Part shown: positions 25,986 to 34,590 of the stretch, piece by piece
Layout of the letters: each line of letters opens with the position of its first letter
How positions within the stretch are numbered: the first letter of the stretch is position 1
Assembly (NCBI GenBank): GCA_951813615.1
Contig: OX638377.1
Coordinates: 6,201,693 to 6,265,692, forward strand
DNA from: an uncultured Latescibacterota bacterium
GTDB taxonomy: Bacteria; Latescibacterota; UBA2968; UBA8231
Direction of reading: 5' to 3'
DNA length: 64,000 bases
The notes under the pieces: generated by a model
Database searches by the model: none
What the model was told of the DNA's origin: nothing
Seen by the model: only the letters and a program-made list of their open reading frames with translations
Translations under genes and position numbers: made by a program

Positions 25986-27056
25986 TTAACCGTAAACCGC
26001 CTGAATCATGGCGTTGATGTAGCCGAAGCAGTAAGCATAGGATTGATAGTAGCCCTTGGGATCGTCGTCGGTGCGTGGGACGTGGTCGGGATCAATGCCG
26101 TAACAGTAGCCGGTGTCCTTGAGGGCCTTTAATACCCGGTGGAAGTCCATATCTCCTTCGTCGGGCAGCGCCTCGCGGAAGCTGTAGCGCCCCCCGAGGA
26201 GGTTGCGATAGTGAACGAGGAAGATCGTATCACGGCTGCCAAAGTATTCTATGATGGGGTAGATTTCACTGGCCGGGTCTTCGAGCCCCTCGGCGATGGA
26301 GCCGACGCAGAAGTTCCAGCCGTGATACGGACTGCGCTGAATTTCGATGAAACGCTTCATGCCCTCAAAGTCATTGAGGACTTTGTCAACGCCCTTATAA
26401 CCGAGGGGTGTGGCAGGGTCTTCCTGAGAATTGCCCATTCGAACCTTGAATTCTTCTGCCACTGGAATCATGCGTTCGAGCAGATACTCAATTCGCTCCC
26501 AGTGCATGTCCGCGGTGACGCGCCCGGCCTCAGTCAGCTTGGCCTGTTCTTCTGCTGGAACCTTGTCGAGGCGGAAGGCCGTGTGGACGTAGCCGCCGCG
26601 ACCTTCTTCTTGTTCGGTGCGGTCGATGGGCAGGATGCACGTGTTATAGCGCAGAGAATCGATGCCGGCGCGCGCAGCGGTGCGGATCATTTCGCATACG
26701 AGGTCGATTTCCCGGTCGCGCTCTGGGCTTTTGCCAAAATAGATGATGTTGGGAAATTCCTGATATATGGGTAGCAGGCTCATATCCAGTGTCAGCCCGA
26801 AGGCTTCGTGGTGCTCTCTTTCCTGGATCAACTCATCGAGATCCCAGCCTCGGTCGGGATGGAAGGGGAAGTTGGCGGCCTTGTGGCGTACGCCACAGCG
26901 CTGCAAAAAGCGCAACTCGGCATCGGTTGACCCAAAACTCTGCGTGCGCACGTACATGCGCCCGCCGTTCGCCGATGTTTGCGATGCGCCTCCGGCGGCA
27001 GAAGCCGCGGCCTCACCGGCTGCGAGGCCCTTTTCAAATGGATCGGATGTCTTCAT
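25986..27056 (-). CDS. Mannonate dehydratase (UxuA)-like enzyme
   Basis: This 356-residue TIM-barrel protein resembles UxuA-type mannonate dehydratases. 'NFPFHPDRGWDLDELI', 'SLRYNTCILP', 'HGWNFCVGSIAEGL', 'FLVHYRNL', 'EGDMDFHRVLKALK' and 'GIDPDHVPRTDDD' correspond to the metal-binding and catalytic regions. UxuA converts D-mannonate to 2-keto-3-deoxygluconate in uronate breakdown. Divergence from textbook UxuA is considerable, so the substrate may be another aldonate. AAAGGGGA precedes the ATG. It lies upstream of the DUF4832 and sulfatase genes in the same direction, consistent with sulfated uronic-acid polymer use (inference). Confidence 0.75.
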   Translation of the reverse strand: MKTSDPFEKGLAAGEAAASAAGGASQTSANGGRMYVRTQSFGSTDAELRFLQRCGVRHKAANFPFHPDRGWDLDELIQEREHHEAFGLTLDMSLLPIYQEFPNIIYFGKSPERDREIDLVCEMIRTAARAGIDSLRYNTCILPIDRTEQEEGRGGYVHTAFRLDKVPAEEQAKLTEAGRVTADMHWERIEYLLERMIPVAEEFKVRMGNSQEDPATPLGYKGVDKVLNDFEGMKRFIEIQRSPYHGWNFCVGSIAEGLEDPASEIYPIIEYFGSRDTIFLVHYRNLLGGRYSFREALPDEGDMDFHRVLKALKDTGYCYGIDPDHVPRTDDDPKGYYQSYAYCFGYINAMIQAVYG

Positions 27057-27102
27057 GTGATTCCCCTTTCGTTGGTAATGGCATCGAATTTGCGATCTTC
27101 TA

Positions 27103-27163
27103 TTATGTGGGTTCTAGGTTGAGTAAGACAAGTAGCTAGGTGCGGTGCCAGTAGGCGCTGTTG
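27103..27163 (-). pseudogene. Orphan copy of the solute-binding protein gene 3' end
   Basis: On the minus strand this encodes NSAYWHRT-stop-LLVLLNLEPT-stop, against NSAYWHRTWLLVLLNLEPT at the end of the solute-binding protein gene. The alignment 27101-27163 to 29150-29212 has 55 of 63 bases identical. Of the eight differences seven are silent and one changes TGG to TAG. No further part of a solute-binding protein is present. With the intact tail it brackets the ABC exporter gene as a direct repeat. Confidence 0.82.
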
Positions 27164-27190
27164 CAGATTGGCAGGCTTTTCTTGTCAATC

Positions 27191-29008
27191 CTATCTGTAC
27201 CGTTCTGCTTGTATATTGAACATTCGGGCATATTGGCCATCTTCACGCATCAGGCCATCGTGAGAGCCTTCTTCTATCAATTCTCCATTTTGCAGTACAA
27301 GAATATGACTTGCCATGCGAACTGTTGAGAATCGATGAGAGATAAAAATAGTCATTTTCCCGCCGGTAAGTTCTGCAAATCGGTCGTAGATCTCATATTC
27401 TGCGAAAGCATCCAACGCAGCGGTTGGCTCATCAAGAATCAAAATCGGCGCATCCCGCATAAACGCTCTGCTCAGAGCTAATCTTTGCCACTCCCCGCCG
27501 GATAGATCCACCCCTTCCTCAAAGGTGCGTCCCAAAACGGTGTCGAATCCCTTGGGTAGTCCAGCAATAATGGACCTAGTTCCTCCCTGTTCAGAGGCGC
27601 GGACAATGCGATTCATATTATCTACATGCTCGATCTGGCCCAAACCAATATTCTCTTTTACCATGAGATCGTAGCGTATGAAATCTTGGAAGATCACTCC
27701 AATTTGATGCCGCAAATCCTCCAGCTCATATTCGCGTAACTCCTTTCCATCGAGAAGGATAACTCCTTCAGATGGATCGTAAAATCGAGCTAGAAGTTTT
27801 ACTAATGTTGTTTTTCCCGCCCCGTTTTCACCTACCACAGCTACTGTCTCTTCTGGCCTGAGCGTAAAGGATAGATTCTTAAGGACAAGCCGGTCTGAGC
27901 GTGGATAATGAAATGAGACATTCCGAAACTCAATGCCTTGCTGGATTGGCTTTGGAACGCGAATCTGCGATCGATTCTTTCGCGATAAAGCACCTTCCAC
28001 CGAATCCGGGGACAGATCCAAAAAGGATAGAAGATTTTCTGCGAAAAGCGTGTTCTCGTAGAGACGGCCTGTCGTCCGGAAAAAGGACTCCAACATGCTG
28101 CGGCTCCGCTCCGCAGCCTGAAAAACCAATACGACGTCTCCAATGGTTATAGTTTTCCAGATAGCCTGTACCACTGCATAGATCCAAATACCCGCGGTTC
28201 CAGCGCTGGATGCGAGGCCTAAAAAAGCATTCGCGCGTTCCTTCGAAAGCCGTACCCGTTTTTCTGCGACGAAATATTGCTGCCAGAACTCTCGGAAGCG
28301 CCTCAGAAAGGGTTTACCAAGGCCGAACACACGGATTTCTTTTACGGCATCCCGGGATTTCAGCAGACCCGAAAGATACGTAGCCATCCGTCTTGCTGGC
28401 ACACGGCTGCTCTCTATGCGCCACCACCGGTTTGCGTAATAGGCCTGGACGATAGCTTGTGGAGCAGAGGTGAGGAGGAGAACGACAATTGCTAATGGAT
28501 GCAGCTTGAGAAGGAGGGCGAGAACAGCACCTAGAGAAAGAAGAGATCCAAAGAAGCTCAGAGATCCCCACGCCAAGCTGTGAGCCTGTGGAATGTTTTT
28601 GAGGGCGTTCTCCATTTTGTCGTAGAACATCGGTGTCTCAAAGAAGGCGACATCCAGTTCTGTAGCTTTCTCGAGGACAAGAAACTCCGCATAATTGCGG
28701 AAATGCAGGCTGACAAACATGCTTGCTTCGGTACTCAATGATTGACACGTTCCTCCCACTGCCCATACAATGAAAATAGCACCTATGGGAACGAGTAACG
28801 CATACCAATCGACCACCTGAGCTTGTGAGGATACTTGAAGAATTTCACTTATGCGATCGAATATGACTTTCGATAGCCAAATCTGAGCAGGTAGTACAGC
28901 CGCACTGATCACAGTGAGAAGAATCGCGAGAGCCATATACGAAGGCTTGGCTTCCCACACTAACTTGAGCACGCGGAAATAGCTTCGAAATCTACGGCCA
29001 ATAATCAT
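27191..29008 (-). CDS. ABC exporter, fused membrane and ATPase domains
   Basis: This 605-residue half transporter has about six membrane segments in residues 1-320 and an ATPase in 355-600. Visible motifs are Walker A 'GENGAGKTTL', the Q-loop region 'IGVIFQDFIRY', the signature 'VDLSGGEWQRLALSRA', Walker B 'ILILDEPTAALDA' and the switch histidine in 'FISHRFSTV'. It would act as a homodimer exporting a peptide, lipid or drug; the signature with SGGEWQR resembles bacteriocin/lantibiotic exporters. Its base composition is distinctly less GC-rich than its neighbours and it is flanked by direct repeats of the solute-binding protein tail, pointing to acquisition. No cargo peptide or second half transporter is seen next to it. 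Confidence 0.92.
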   Translation of the reverse strand: MIIGRRFRSYFRVLKLVWEAKPSYMALAILLTVISAAVLPAQIWLSKVIFDRISEILQVSSQAQVVDWYALLVPIGAIFIVWAVGGTCQSLSTEASMFVSLHFRNYAEFLVLEKATELDVAFFETPMFYDKMENALKNIPQAHSLAWGSLSFFGSLLSLGAVLALLLKLHPLAIVVLLLTSAPQAIVQAYYANRWWRIESSRVPARRMATYLSGLLKSRDAVKEIRVFGLGKPFLRRFREFWQQYFVAEKRVRLSKERANAFLGLASSAGTAGIWIYAVVQAIWKTITIGDVVLVFQAAERSRSMLESFFRTTGRLYENTLFAENLLSFLDLSPDSVEGALSRKNRSQIRVPKPIQQGIEFRNVSFHYPRSDRLVLKNLSFTLRPEETVAVVGENGAGKTTLVKLLARFYDPSEGVILLDGKELREYELEDLRHQIGVIFQDFIRYDLMVKENIGLGQIEHVDNMNRIVRASEQGGTRSIIAGLPKGFDTVLGRTFEEGVDLSGGEWQRLALSRAFMRDAPILILDEPTAALDAFAEYEIYDRFAELTGGKMTIFISHRFSTVRMASHILVLQNGELIEEGSHDGLMREDGQYARMFNIQAERYR

Positions 29009-29151
29009 AATGGAGGTTCCAGTTTCATGGGCGGACTAGGACGGGCCGCCTTGGGATGGGGAAAATCTGCAATTGCACTTAACTGCTTGTACCCAAAAAT
29101 TGGTTCGGGTAATGGTCGCTAGGTAAGACAATGCTGAATATCCACCCCCTA

Positions 29152-30897
29152 TCATGTGGGTTCCAAATTGAGTAAGACGAGCAGCCAAGTGCGGTGCCAG
29201 TAGGCGCTGTTGACGTAGGGGTTTTCGGCCGTGGGCCAGTTTTTCCAATAGGTTTCGTTGTGGGGAATTCGGTGATACCACTGGATTAGCGGGATAGAAG
29301 GCAGTTCGCGGAACCAGATATCCATCGCCTGGCGGAAGAGCGCGACTAGCTCGGGGTCGTCCGGCGCGACCTCGGCCATGCGATCGACAATCGCGTCGAA
29401 TTCTTCATTTTTCCAACGCCAGAAGTACTCGGCCGCCGTTCCCGTCGGCTGCACGAAGCGACTGTGGTAGAGGCGCAAGGTGAAATAAGGATCTCGCACC
29501 GAAGCTGCGTGTCCGATCACAAAGGCCCGGGCCGTGCCTTGGGTCATGCGGGTATAGGCGTCGTTGGTGGCGCGGAAGCTGGCGTCAAAACCGGCTTGAC
29601 GCAATTGTTCGATCAGTACCGGCGTGAAGTCTTGGAAGAGGTTGGGGAAGACATCGACCACTATCTTGAAGCGCGCTCCGTCCTTGCTCCAAAACCCGTC
29701 TTCGTCCTTGTGCCACCCCTTGCGCTGCATGATCGCCGCCGTGCGGGCCGGATCGTAGGTATTTAGTTGATATTGCGCGAGAAGATCTTGGATCTGGTCG
29801 ATATAGCGCATTAGCGGGGGAAATTCGGGATAGGGATGGAGCGTAAACTTGCCCGCCCCCTGCCAACCGACCTCAACTACTTGGGCGCGGTTGATCGCGT
29901 AGTTGATAGCCCAGCGGATCTCTGGGTCGCTGAAGGGTTCTTCGAGATTGTTGAAACCGAGGGACAGCGGCCACCAATCCAGATAGCCGTAGGGAGATTC
30001 TCTGCCCGTCCAGGTGGAGATATTGGGGTTTTGCTCGACAACGGTCTTGATGTTGACGGGGCGCAAGTCGATGCTCGAATCGATCTCGTTGGCCAAAAGC
30101 TGCTGGGACCATTTGGCTTCATTGCCGAAGGGTAGGTAGATGATGCGCTCCACCTTGGGGAGTCGCTGGAATCCCAATTCAACCGCCCACCAGTCCGGCC
30201 GCAGATCCCAAACGCGCTGTTCGGGGGCGGTAATTACCAGGCGATACGGTCCGCTGACCACTGGCCAGCCCTTGGCTAGGTCGAGGTTTTTGAAGGTCTT
30301 GGCGTCTTGGTCTTGCCAGATGTGCTCGGGGACGATGCGGACCCCATTGCCGAAACAATCGGTGAAGTACGAGAACAGAAATCTTGGATTGGATGCCTTC
30401 AGCGCGATGCGCGCCGTCAACTCGTCCACGGCCACCGCCTCGGCGACCCAGGTTTGCATGTCGGTAGAAAGCAGCAGTTCCGGCGCATGGGCTTTGAGCA
30501 TATTGATGGTGAAGACCAAGTCGCGCGCCGTCCACGGCATACCGTCGCTCCACTGGACTCCGTCACGGATTTTGATGGTGACTGCGGTGTAATCGTCGTT
30601 GTATTGGTGGCTTTCCGCGATCCAGGGGATGAGGTTGTTTTCTTCGCTATAGGCATTGTAGTAATAGAGCGGCTCGAAGAGAAAATTGGATCCTGTCGAA
30701 GACACCACACCGGGGATAAAGGGGTTGAAGGCGTCGTAGTCCAGCATCTGGGTCAGCCCGAGGATCAGCGTCCGGTCGCGCGGGACTTGTTGCACACTCG
30801 GCTGTTGTTCCGCTTGGTCGTCGGTGCCACCGCACGCTAGGAGCAGAGCGCAACAAATCCAAGAGTACCAAATCCGCGTTTGGCTTCTGTATCGCAT
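29152..30897 (-). CDS. Extracellular solute-binding lipoprotein, family 5 (oligopeptide/nickel type)
   Basis: A 581-residue exported lipoprotein with signal and lipobox LLLACGG (~18-24). The SBP_bac_5 fold is indicated by 'FEPLYYYNAYSEENNLIPWIAESH', 'AVTIKIRDGVQWSDGMPWTARDLVFTINML', 'VSGPYRL' and 'WAINYAINRAQV'. Family members capture peptides, sugars or oligosaccharides for an ABC importer. No matching permease or ATPase genes are in the window, so it is an orphan binding protein or its partners lie elsewhere. AAGGA precedes the ATG. The last 20 codons have a second, degraded copy downstream of the ABC exporter. Confidence 0.9.
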   Translation of the reverse strand: MRYRSQTRIWYSWICCALLLACGGTDDQAEQQPSVQQVPRDRTLILGLTQMLDYDAFNPFIPGVVSSTGSNFLFEPLYYYNAYSEENNLIPWIAESHQYNDDYTAVTIKIRDGVQWSDGMPWTARDLVFTINMLKAHAPELLLSTDMQTWVAEAVAVDELTARIALKASNPRFLFSYFTDCFGNGVRIVPEHIWQDQDAKTFKNLDLAKGWPVVSGPYRLVITAPEQRVWDLRPDWWAVELGFQRLPKVERIIYLPFGNEAKWSQQLLANEIDSSIDLRPVNIKTVVEQNPNISTWTGRESPYGYLDWWPLSLGFNNLEEPFSDPEIRWAINYAINRAQVVEVGWQGAGKFTLHPYPEFPPLMRYIDQIQDLLAQYQLNTYDPARTAAIMQRKGWHKDEDGFWSKDGARFKIVVDVFPNLFQDFTPVLIEQLRQAGFDASFRATNDAYTRMTQGTARAFVIGHAASVRDPYFTLRLYHSRFVQPTGTAAEYFWRWKNEEFDAIVDRMAEVAPDDPELVALFRQAMDIWFRELPSIPLIQWYHRIPHNETYWKNWPTAENPYVNSAYWHRTWLLVLLNLEPT

Positions 30898-30915
30898 GTG
30901 AAATTCCTTCGCTGT

Positions 30916-31752
30916 TTAAACGGTTTCCGCGGGGTCGGCTAAGTCGCGCAGTTTGCGTTGCCAGCCGTATTTGGTTCCGCCGGTGAGCAAGGCGGCCCGT
31001 TCTGCGGGTAAGCCGGCGACGAATTCGGGATCGGGGTCGTAGCCGTTCCACGCTTGGAACATCGTTGGGGTGTAGCCGCCGAGGATTAAGACGCGGTCCC
31101 GCTGCGAACGAATGATGCCGGAAGAGTGCATCAGCGACTCGTAGAAGAGCAGCGTCGATCCCGCTGGTGCTTCGACTTGGTGGACGAGCGCGGGGTCGGC
31201 TAGGGCGGCGTCGACGATTGCTTGGCGGTCCACTTCTTGGGGGATTTTGTGGGTTCCGGGGATGACGGTGGTGCCGCCGTCGTCGGGGCCGAGATCGGTG
31301 AGATTGGTGAGCGCCTTGACGAAGGAGAAGTGATAGAGGCCGTTGCCGGTGTGGGAATAGGCGGGGTTGATGCCCCGGTGGAAGCCGTATTTTGGCTCCC
31401 CACCCGGTCGCCGGATGTGGGCGTCTGACTGCTCTAGGCGGACGGTACCGCCGACTATTTCCTCGGCCATTCCCAGGATCCTAGGATGGGTCAAGTACTC
31501 GTAGAAACACGGGGATAGATGAGGGAGATTGTCGATGCGGAAGAACTCTTGGGTTGAACTGGACAAATGGCAGTTTGCGCCGGGCAGTTGGCCCGTGCGC
31601 TGAAAGTCGGCTTCAATTTGGTAGATAACTTCTATGAGTGCGGCGACTTCGGCTTCGGTTAGGAGTTTTTCGAGGACGACATAGCCATAGATTTCGAGAT
31701 GCAGGCGTTGGGATGGGGTCAACGCGGGAAAGGGCGTATTATCTGTGGACAT
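30916..31752 (-). CDS. Phytanoyl-CoA dioxygenase-like protein (variant metal site)
   Basis: This 278-residue protein has the PhyH jelly-roll pattern: 'EIYGYVVLEKLLTEAEVAALI', 'LGPDDGGTTVIPGTHKIP' and the distal 'LLFYESLMHSSGIIRSQRDRVL' with histidine and arginine. The usual HxD iron ligands are not present; the position reads FHRGINP. Subgroups with HGG or HRG instead of HxD exist among uncharacterised PhyH proteins and may bind iron differently or lack hydroxylase activity. CGAGGA precedes the ATG. It lies 18 bp before the solute-binding protein gene and is divergent from a second, canonical PhyH. Confidence 0.8.
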   Translation of the reverse strand: MSTDNTPFPALTPSQRLHLEIYGYVVLEKLLTEAEVAALIEVIYQIEADFQRTGQLPGANCHLSSSTQEFFRIDNLPHLSPCFYEYLTHPRILGMAEEIVGGTVRLEQSDAHIRRPGGEPKYGFHRGINPAYSHTGNGLYHFSFVKALTNLTDLGPDDGGTTVIPGTHKIPQEVDRQAIVDAALADPALVHQVEAPAGSTLLFYESLMHSSGIIRSQRDRVLILGGYTPTMFQAWNGYDPDPEFVAGLPAERAALLTGGTKYGWQRKLRDLADPAETV

Positions 31753-31859
31753 GGTGGATTCCTCGTTTGGAACGGAGCGGATGAGCGGGTAGAAAGGTAG
31801 GAAAATTTGACACAGGGGAGAACATTGTCCATCTCTAGGGAAACGGAGGGAAGTAGCTA

Positions 31860-32630
31860 ATGGAATACAGCGACAAACAGCACGCCCACTTTGAGGAGCA
31901 CGGGTACGTGCGGCTCGGCAAGGTACTCGACGACGCGGGATTGGCCGAACTACAGCAGCGGATCGACGCGATCATGCTCGGCGAGATCCCCTACCCGGAG
32001 ATGGAATTTCAGCTCGACGGGGAGGACGCCGACTACGCGAAGATGCCCACCGTCTCTTCCGGCCACAAGGGCACCACGCTCCAGTACCGCAAGATCATGG
32101 GCTTGGAGCAGGACCCCGTCTATCTCGCCTACATGCAGCACCCGCTCTTCCGCCAGATCACCCGGCGCTATGTCGGCGAGGATGTGTCGATCTTCCGGGC
32201 GATGTTTATGAACAAGCCGGCGGAAAAGGGCACGATATTGCCTTGGCACCAAGACGTGGGCGTGGGTTGGGGCGTGGGTTACAATCCGACGACCACGGTG
32301 TGGACCGCGCTCGATTCGGCGACGGTGGCAAACGGCTGTATGCAGATCGTGCCCGGCAGCCACAAGCACGGGGTGATCACCGAAGGGCATTTTCCTTCGG
32401 CAGAGCAGCTAGCCGAATACGCGCCGCGGGGAGCGGAAATCGACCTTGAAGCCGAGGCGGGCGAGGCGATTTTGCTCAACAACCTGCTGCTGCACCGCTC
32501 GGGGATCAATCCGACGGGTCAGTCGCGCCGTGCCTTTAGCATCGCCTATATGGACGGAGCCGCGCGTTCCGTGCGCACGGGCGAAGGCTATCCGATGATC
32601 TTTGGTGCAGAGGCGCTGGTCCCGGCCTAG
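31860..32630 (+). CDS. Phytanoyl-CoA dioxygenase family protein
   Basis: This 256-residue Fe(II)/2-oxoglutarate-dependent oxygenase has canonical ligands: HQD in 'LPWHQDVGVGW' (~126-128), the distal histidine in 'LNNLLLHRSGIN' and the arginine in 'SRRAFSIAYMDG' that holds 2-oxoglutarate. 'ANGCMQIVPGSHKHG' is the family motif. It hydroxylates an unknown small molecule. The ATG at 31860 follows CGGAGGG at a slightly long spacing. Its stop codon overlaps the stop of the convergent enolase-superfamily gene (shared CTAG). Confidence 0.9.
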   Translation: MEYSDKQHAHFEEHGYVRLGKVLDDAGLAELQQRIDAIMLGEIPYPEMEFQLDGEDADYAKMPTVSSGHKGTTLQYRKIMGLEQDPVYLAYMQHPLFRQITRRYVGEDVSIFRAMFMNKPAEKGTILPWHQDVGVGWGVGYNPTTTVWTALDSATVANGCMQIVPGSHKHGVITEGHFPSAEQLAEYAPRGAEIDLEAEAGEAILLNNLLLHRSGINPTGQSRRAFSIAYMDGAARSVRTGEGYPMIFGAEALVPA

Positions 32631-33682
32631 TCGGGCCACTGCTGCGCGGAGATGGCGTAGCGGGCGATGGCCTCCTCGTCCAATTCCACGCCCAAACCCG
32701 GTCCGGTGGGCACGATGGCGTAGCCGTCTTGGACCAGCGGCCCTTTGAGCAGGCTGTGCTCGTGCGCGAAGTTGCCGCAGAGGTCGGAGCCAAAGGTGCA
32801 GTTGGGCGCGGCAGCCGAGGCGTGGAGGCGGAAGACGTCGAAAATCCCTAGATCGACATTGGAGGCTTGCCACACGGGGATGTCTGCGCTTGCGGCGATG
32901 CGCGCCATGTCGAGAAAATCCCAGTCCGAGGGCGCGACGTTGAAGGCGTCCACTGCTTCGAGGTGCACCGCGTCGATGATCTGGCGGGGGTTTTGGAAGT
33001 GCGGGGCGACGAGGACGCTGGTTTCTTCCTTGAGGCGGCGATATTCGTTGAGATCGGTTTTGGGGAAGGGATCTTCGAAGACCACGTCGAGGCCGTCGAG
33101 ACGGCGGGCTAGGTCGAGCGCGTTTTCGAGGTTGTAGAAGCGTTCGTTGGGGTCTAGGACTACCCGTAGATGCGGCGCGACTTCGAGGGTGGCGCGGACC
33201 CGGTCCTCCATGTTGGCATCCTCCCACTTGCACTTCATCTTGATGCCGTGGAAACCCAGCTCGGCGGCGCGTTGGGCCGCACGGGCGGTATCCGCAGCGC
33301 TCATCCGACTGATCCAGTAGTCAACCAGCACCTTATCTTGCAGCTTGCCACCGAAAATGCGGCACAGCGGCCAGCCGATCACTTTGCCGATCAGGTCGAG
33401 GAGGGCGATGTTCCAGCCACCGCTGCGCAAGGCTCGTGGCTCAAAGGTGTTGGGGTCTTTGCCGATTAGGTCGGGTGGTTGCTCTGCGCGGTCGCCGTAG
33501 TACGGTCCGCTCATGCCGAGGCCGGTCAGTCCTTGGTCGGTGTGGATTCTGAGGACATCTTGGCGGCGGGCCGAGAGCGGTTCGGGATAGCCGGGCGCGG
33601 GCTCGTCGTACTCGGGCGGAGGCAGGATGCCCGGGAGGAAGGGCACGCAACAGACGGTGCGTTCGAGGTGGGTAATCTGCAT
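32627..33682 (-). CDS. Mandelate racemase/muconate lactonizing enzyme family (enolase superfamily)
   Basis: The 351-residue protein shows an N-terminal capping domain ('LRIHTDQGLTGLGMSGPYYGD') and a barrel with the KxK base motif 'GIKMKCKWED' (~163-168), the first metal ligand in 'VVLDPNERF' and the second in 'VVFEDPFPKTD'. The third ligand region ('LVAPHFQNPRQIID') is less typical. Members abstract the proton next to a carboxylate, giving racemisation, dehydration or lactonisation of acids. The ATG at 33682 lies 5 bp after the cnoX stop, so it is downstream in that minus-strand run. The substrate is unknown; sugar-acid dehydration fits the neighbourhood. Confidence 0.88.
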   Translation of the reverse strand: MQITHLERTVCCVPFLPGILPPPEYDEPAPGYPEPLSARRQDVLRIHTDQGLTGLGMSGPYYGDRAEQPPDLIGKDPNTFEPRALRSGGWNIALLDLIGKVIGWPLCRIFGGKLQDKVLVDYWISRMSAADTARAAQRAAELGFHGIKMKCKWEDANMEDRVRATLEVAPHLRVVLDPNERFYNLENALDLARRLDGLDVVFEDPFPKTDLNEYRRLKEETSVLVAPHFQNPRQIIDAVHLEAVDAFNVAPSDWDFLDMARIAASADIPVWQASNVDLGIFDVFRLHASAAAPNCTFGSDLCGNFAHEHSLLKGPLVQDGYAIVPTGPGLGVELDEEAIARYAISAQQWPD

Positions 33683-33687
33683 GGCGT

Positions 33688-34566
33688 TTAGTACAGGGCT
33701 TGGTAGAGTTTGCGCTGGTAGTCGGCTACCAGCGGATTGTCGCGGCCGAGTAGGTGGAAGACGGCGACCATGGCGTTCTTGGCGGCTTGGTCGCCGTTCG
33801 ATCTTTTTCCCACGATGTGGAGCCATTCCTGCAACGCGGTTTCGTAGTCGCCCTCGGAGGCCGCGCAACAGGCGAGCAGGTGGCGGGCTTCTTGGTCGTC
33901 TGACTGGCTGAGTACGCGCTGGGCGCAGGCGGCGCGGCCCCCAGCTTGCTGGCACTGGTGGGCAAACTCAATCTGGGTGAGTAGCGCTTGGGCTTGCGGG
34001 TGTTCGGGGGTGTCGGCTTCGACGAGATTGACCAGTTCCTGTACGGTCTCGAAGCGGCCCTGCTGCAGGTGGATCTTCGCTAGGCCAAGGAGGGCGGGGC
34101 CGTCGGTGGGATTTTCCTCAAGCATCTGCTCATACTGGCGCGCGGCCGCGTCGAAGTCGCCGGTGGCCACTAAGTCGTCGGCTTGGTCCGTCGCTGTTTC
34201 GGCTTCGGGGATGGGAGCATCGGAGATCAATGGACGGAGAATGGCCTCGATCTGTTCTCTGGGTAGCGCGCCGGTGAATTCTTGGGCTAGCTGGCCGTTC
34301 TTGACGATTTTGACTGCGGGGATGCCTTGGACCCGAAAGGCCATGGCGAGTTGCTGGTTTTCATCGACGTTGATCTTGGCTAGGGCTACGCCGGGACCGA
34401 GCGCCGCGACGACGTCTTCGAGGATGGGTCCTAAGGTCTTGCAAGGGCCGCACCAAGGGGCCCAAAAATCGACGACGATGACGCGCTCCTGCGAGCCTTG
34501 GAGGACCAGCTCTTCAAAGTTTTGCTCATCGACGTCGAATATCTGTGGTTGGGGTTGGATTTCCAT
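33688..34566 (-). CDS. cnoX: Thioredoxin-domain co-chaperone with TPR region (CnoX/YbbN-like)
   Basis: This 292-residue protein joins a thioredoxin domain (~1-115, active site WCGPC in 'DFWAPWCGPCKTL', cis-Pro in 'VQGIPAVK') to a helical TPR domain (~130-292). This is the layout of CnoX/YbbN, a cytoplasmic holdase that protects proteins and passes them to GroEL and DnaK. Unlike the E. coli protein, both cysteines of the active site are kept, so it may be redox-active. GGAAGGA precedes the ATG. It is 24 bp after the D-threonine-aldolase-like gene and 5 bp before the enolase-superfamily gene. Confidence 0.88.
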   Translation of the reverse strand: MEIQPQPQIFDVDEQNFEELVLQGSQERVIVVDFWAPWCGPCKTLGPILEDVVAALGPGVALAKINVDENQQLAMAFRVQGIPAVKIVKNGQLAQEFTGALPREQIEAILRPLISDAPIPEAETATDQADDLVATGDFDAAARQYEQMLEENPTDGPALLGLAKIHLQQGRFETVQELVNLVEADTPEHPQAQALLTQIEFAHQCQQAGGRAACAQRVLSQSDDQEARHLLACCAASEGDYETALQEWLHIVGKRSNGDQAAKNAMVAVFHLLGRDNPLVADYQRKLYQALY

Positions 34567-34590
34567 GGTGTCCTTCCGTTTGGAGTAATT

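Noticed and set aside
31807..31835. TTGACA upstream of the canonical PhyH gene as a promoter
   Set aside because: The -10 at the correct spacing is poor, so I did not list it.
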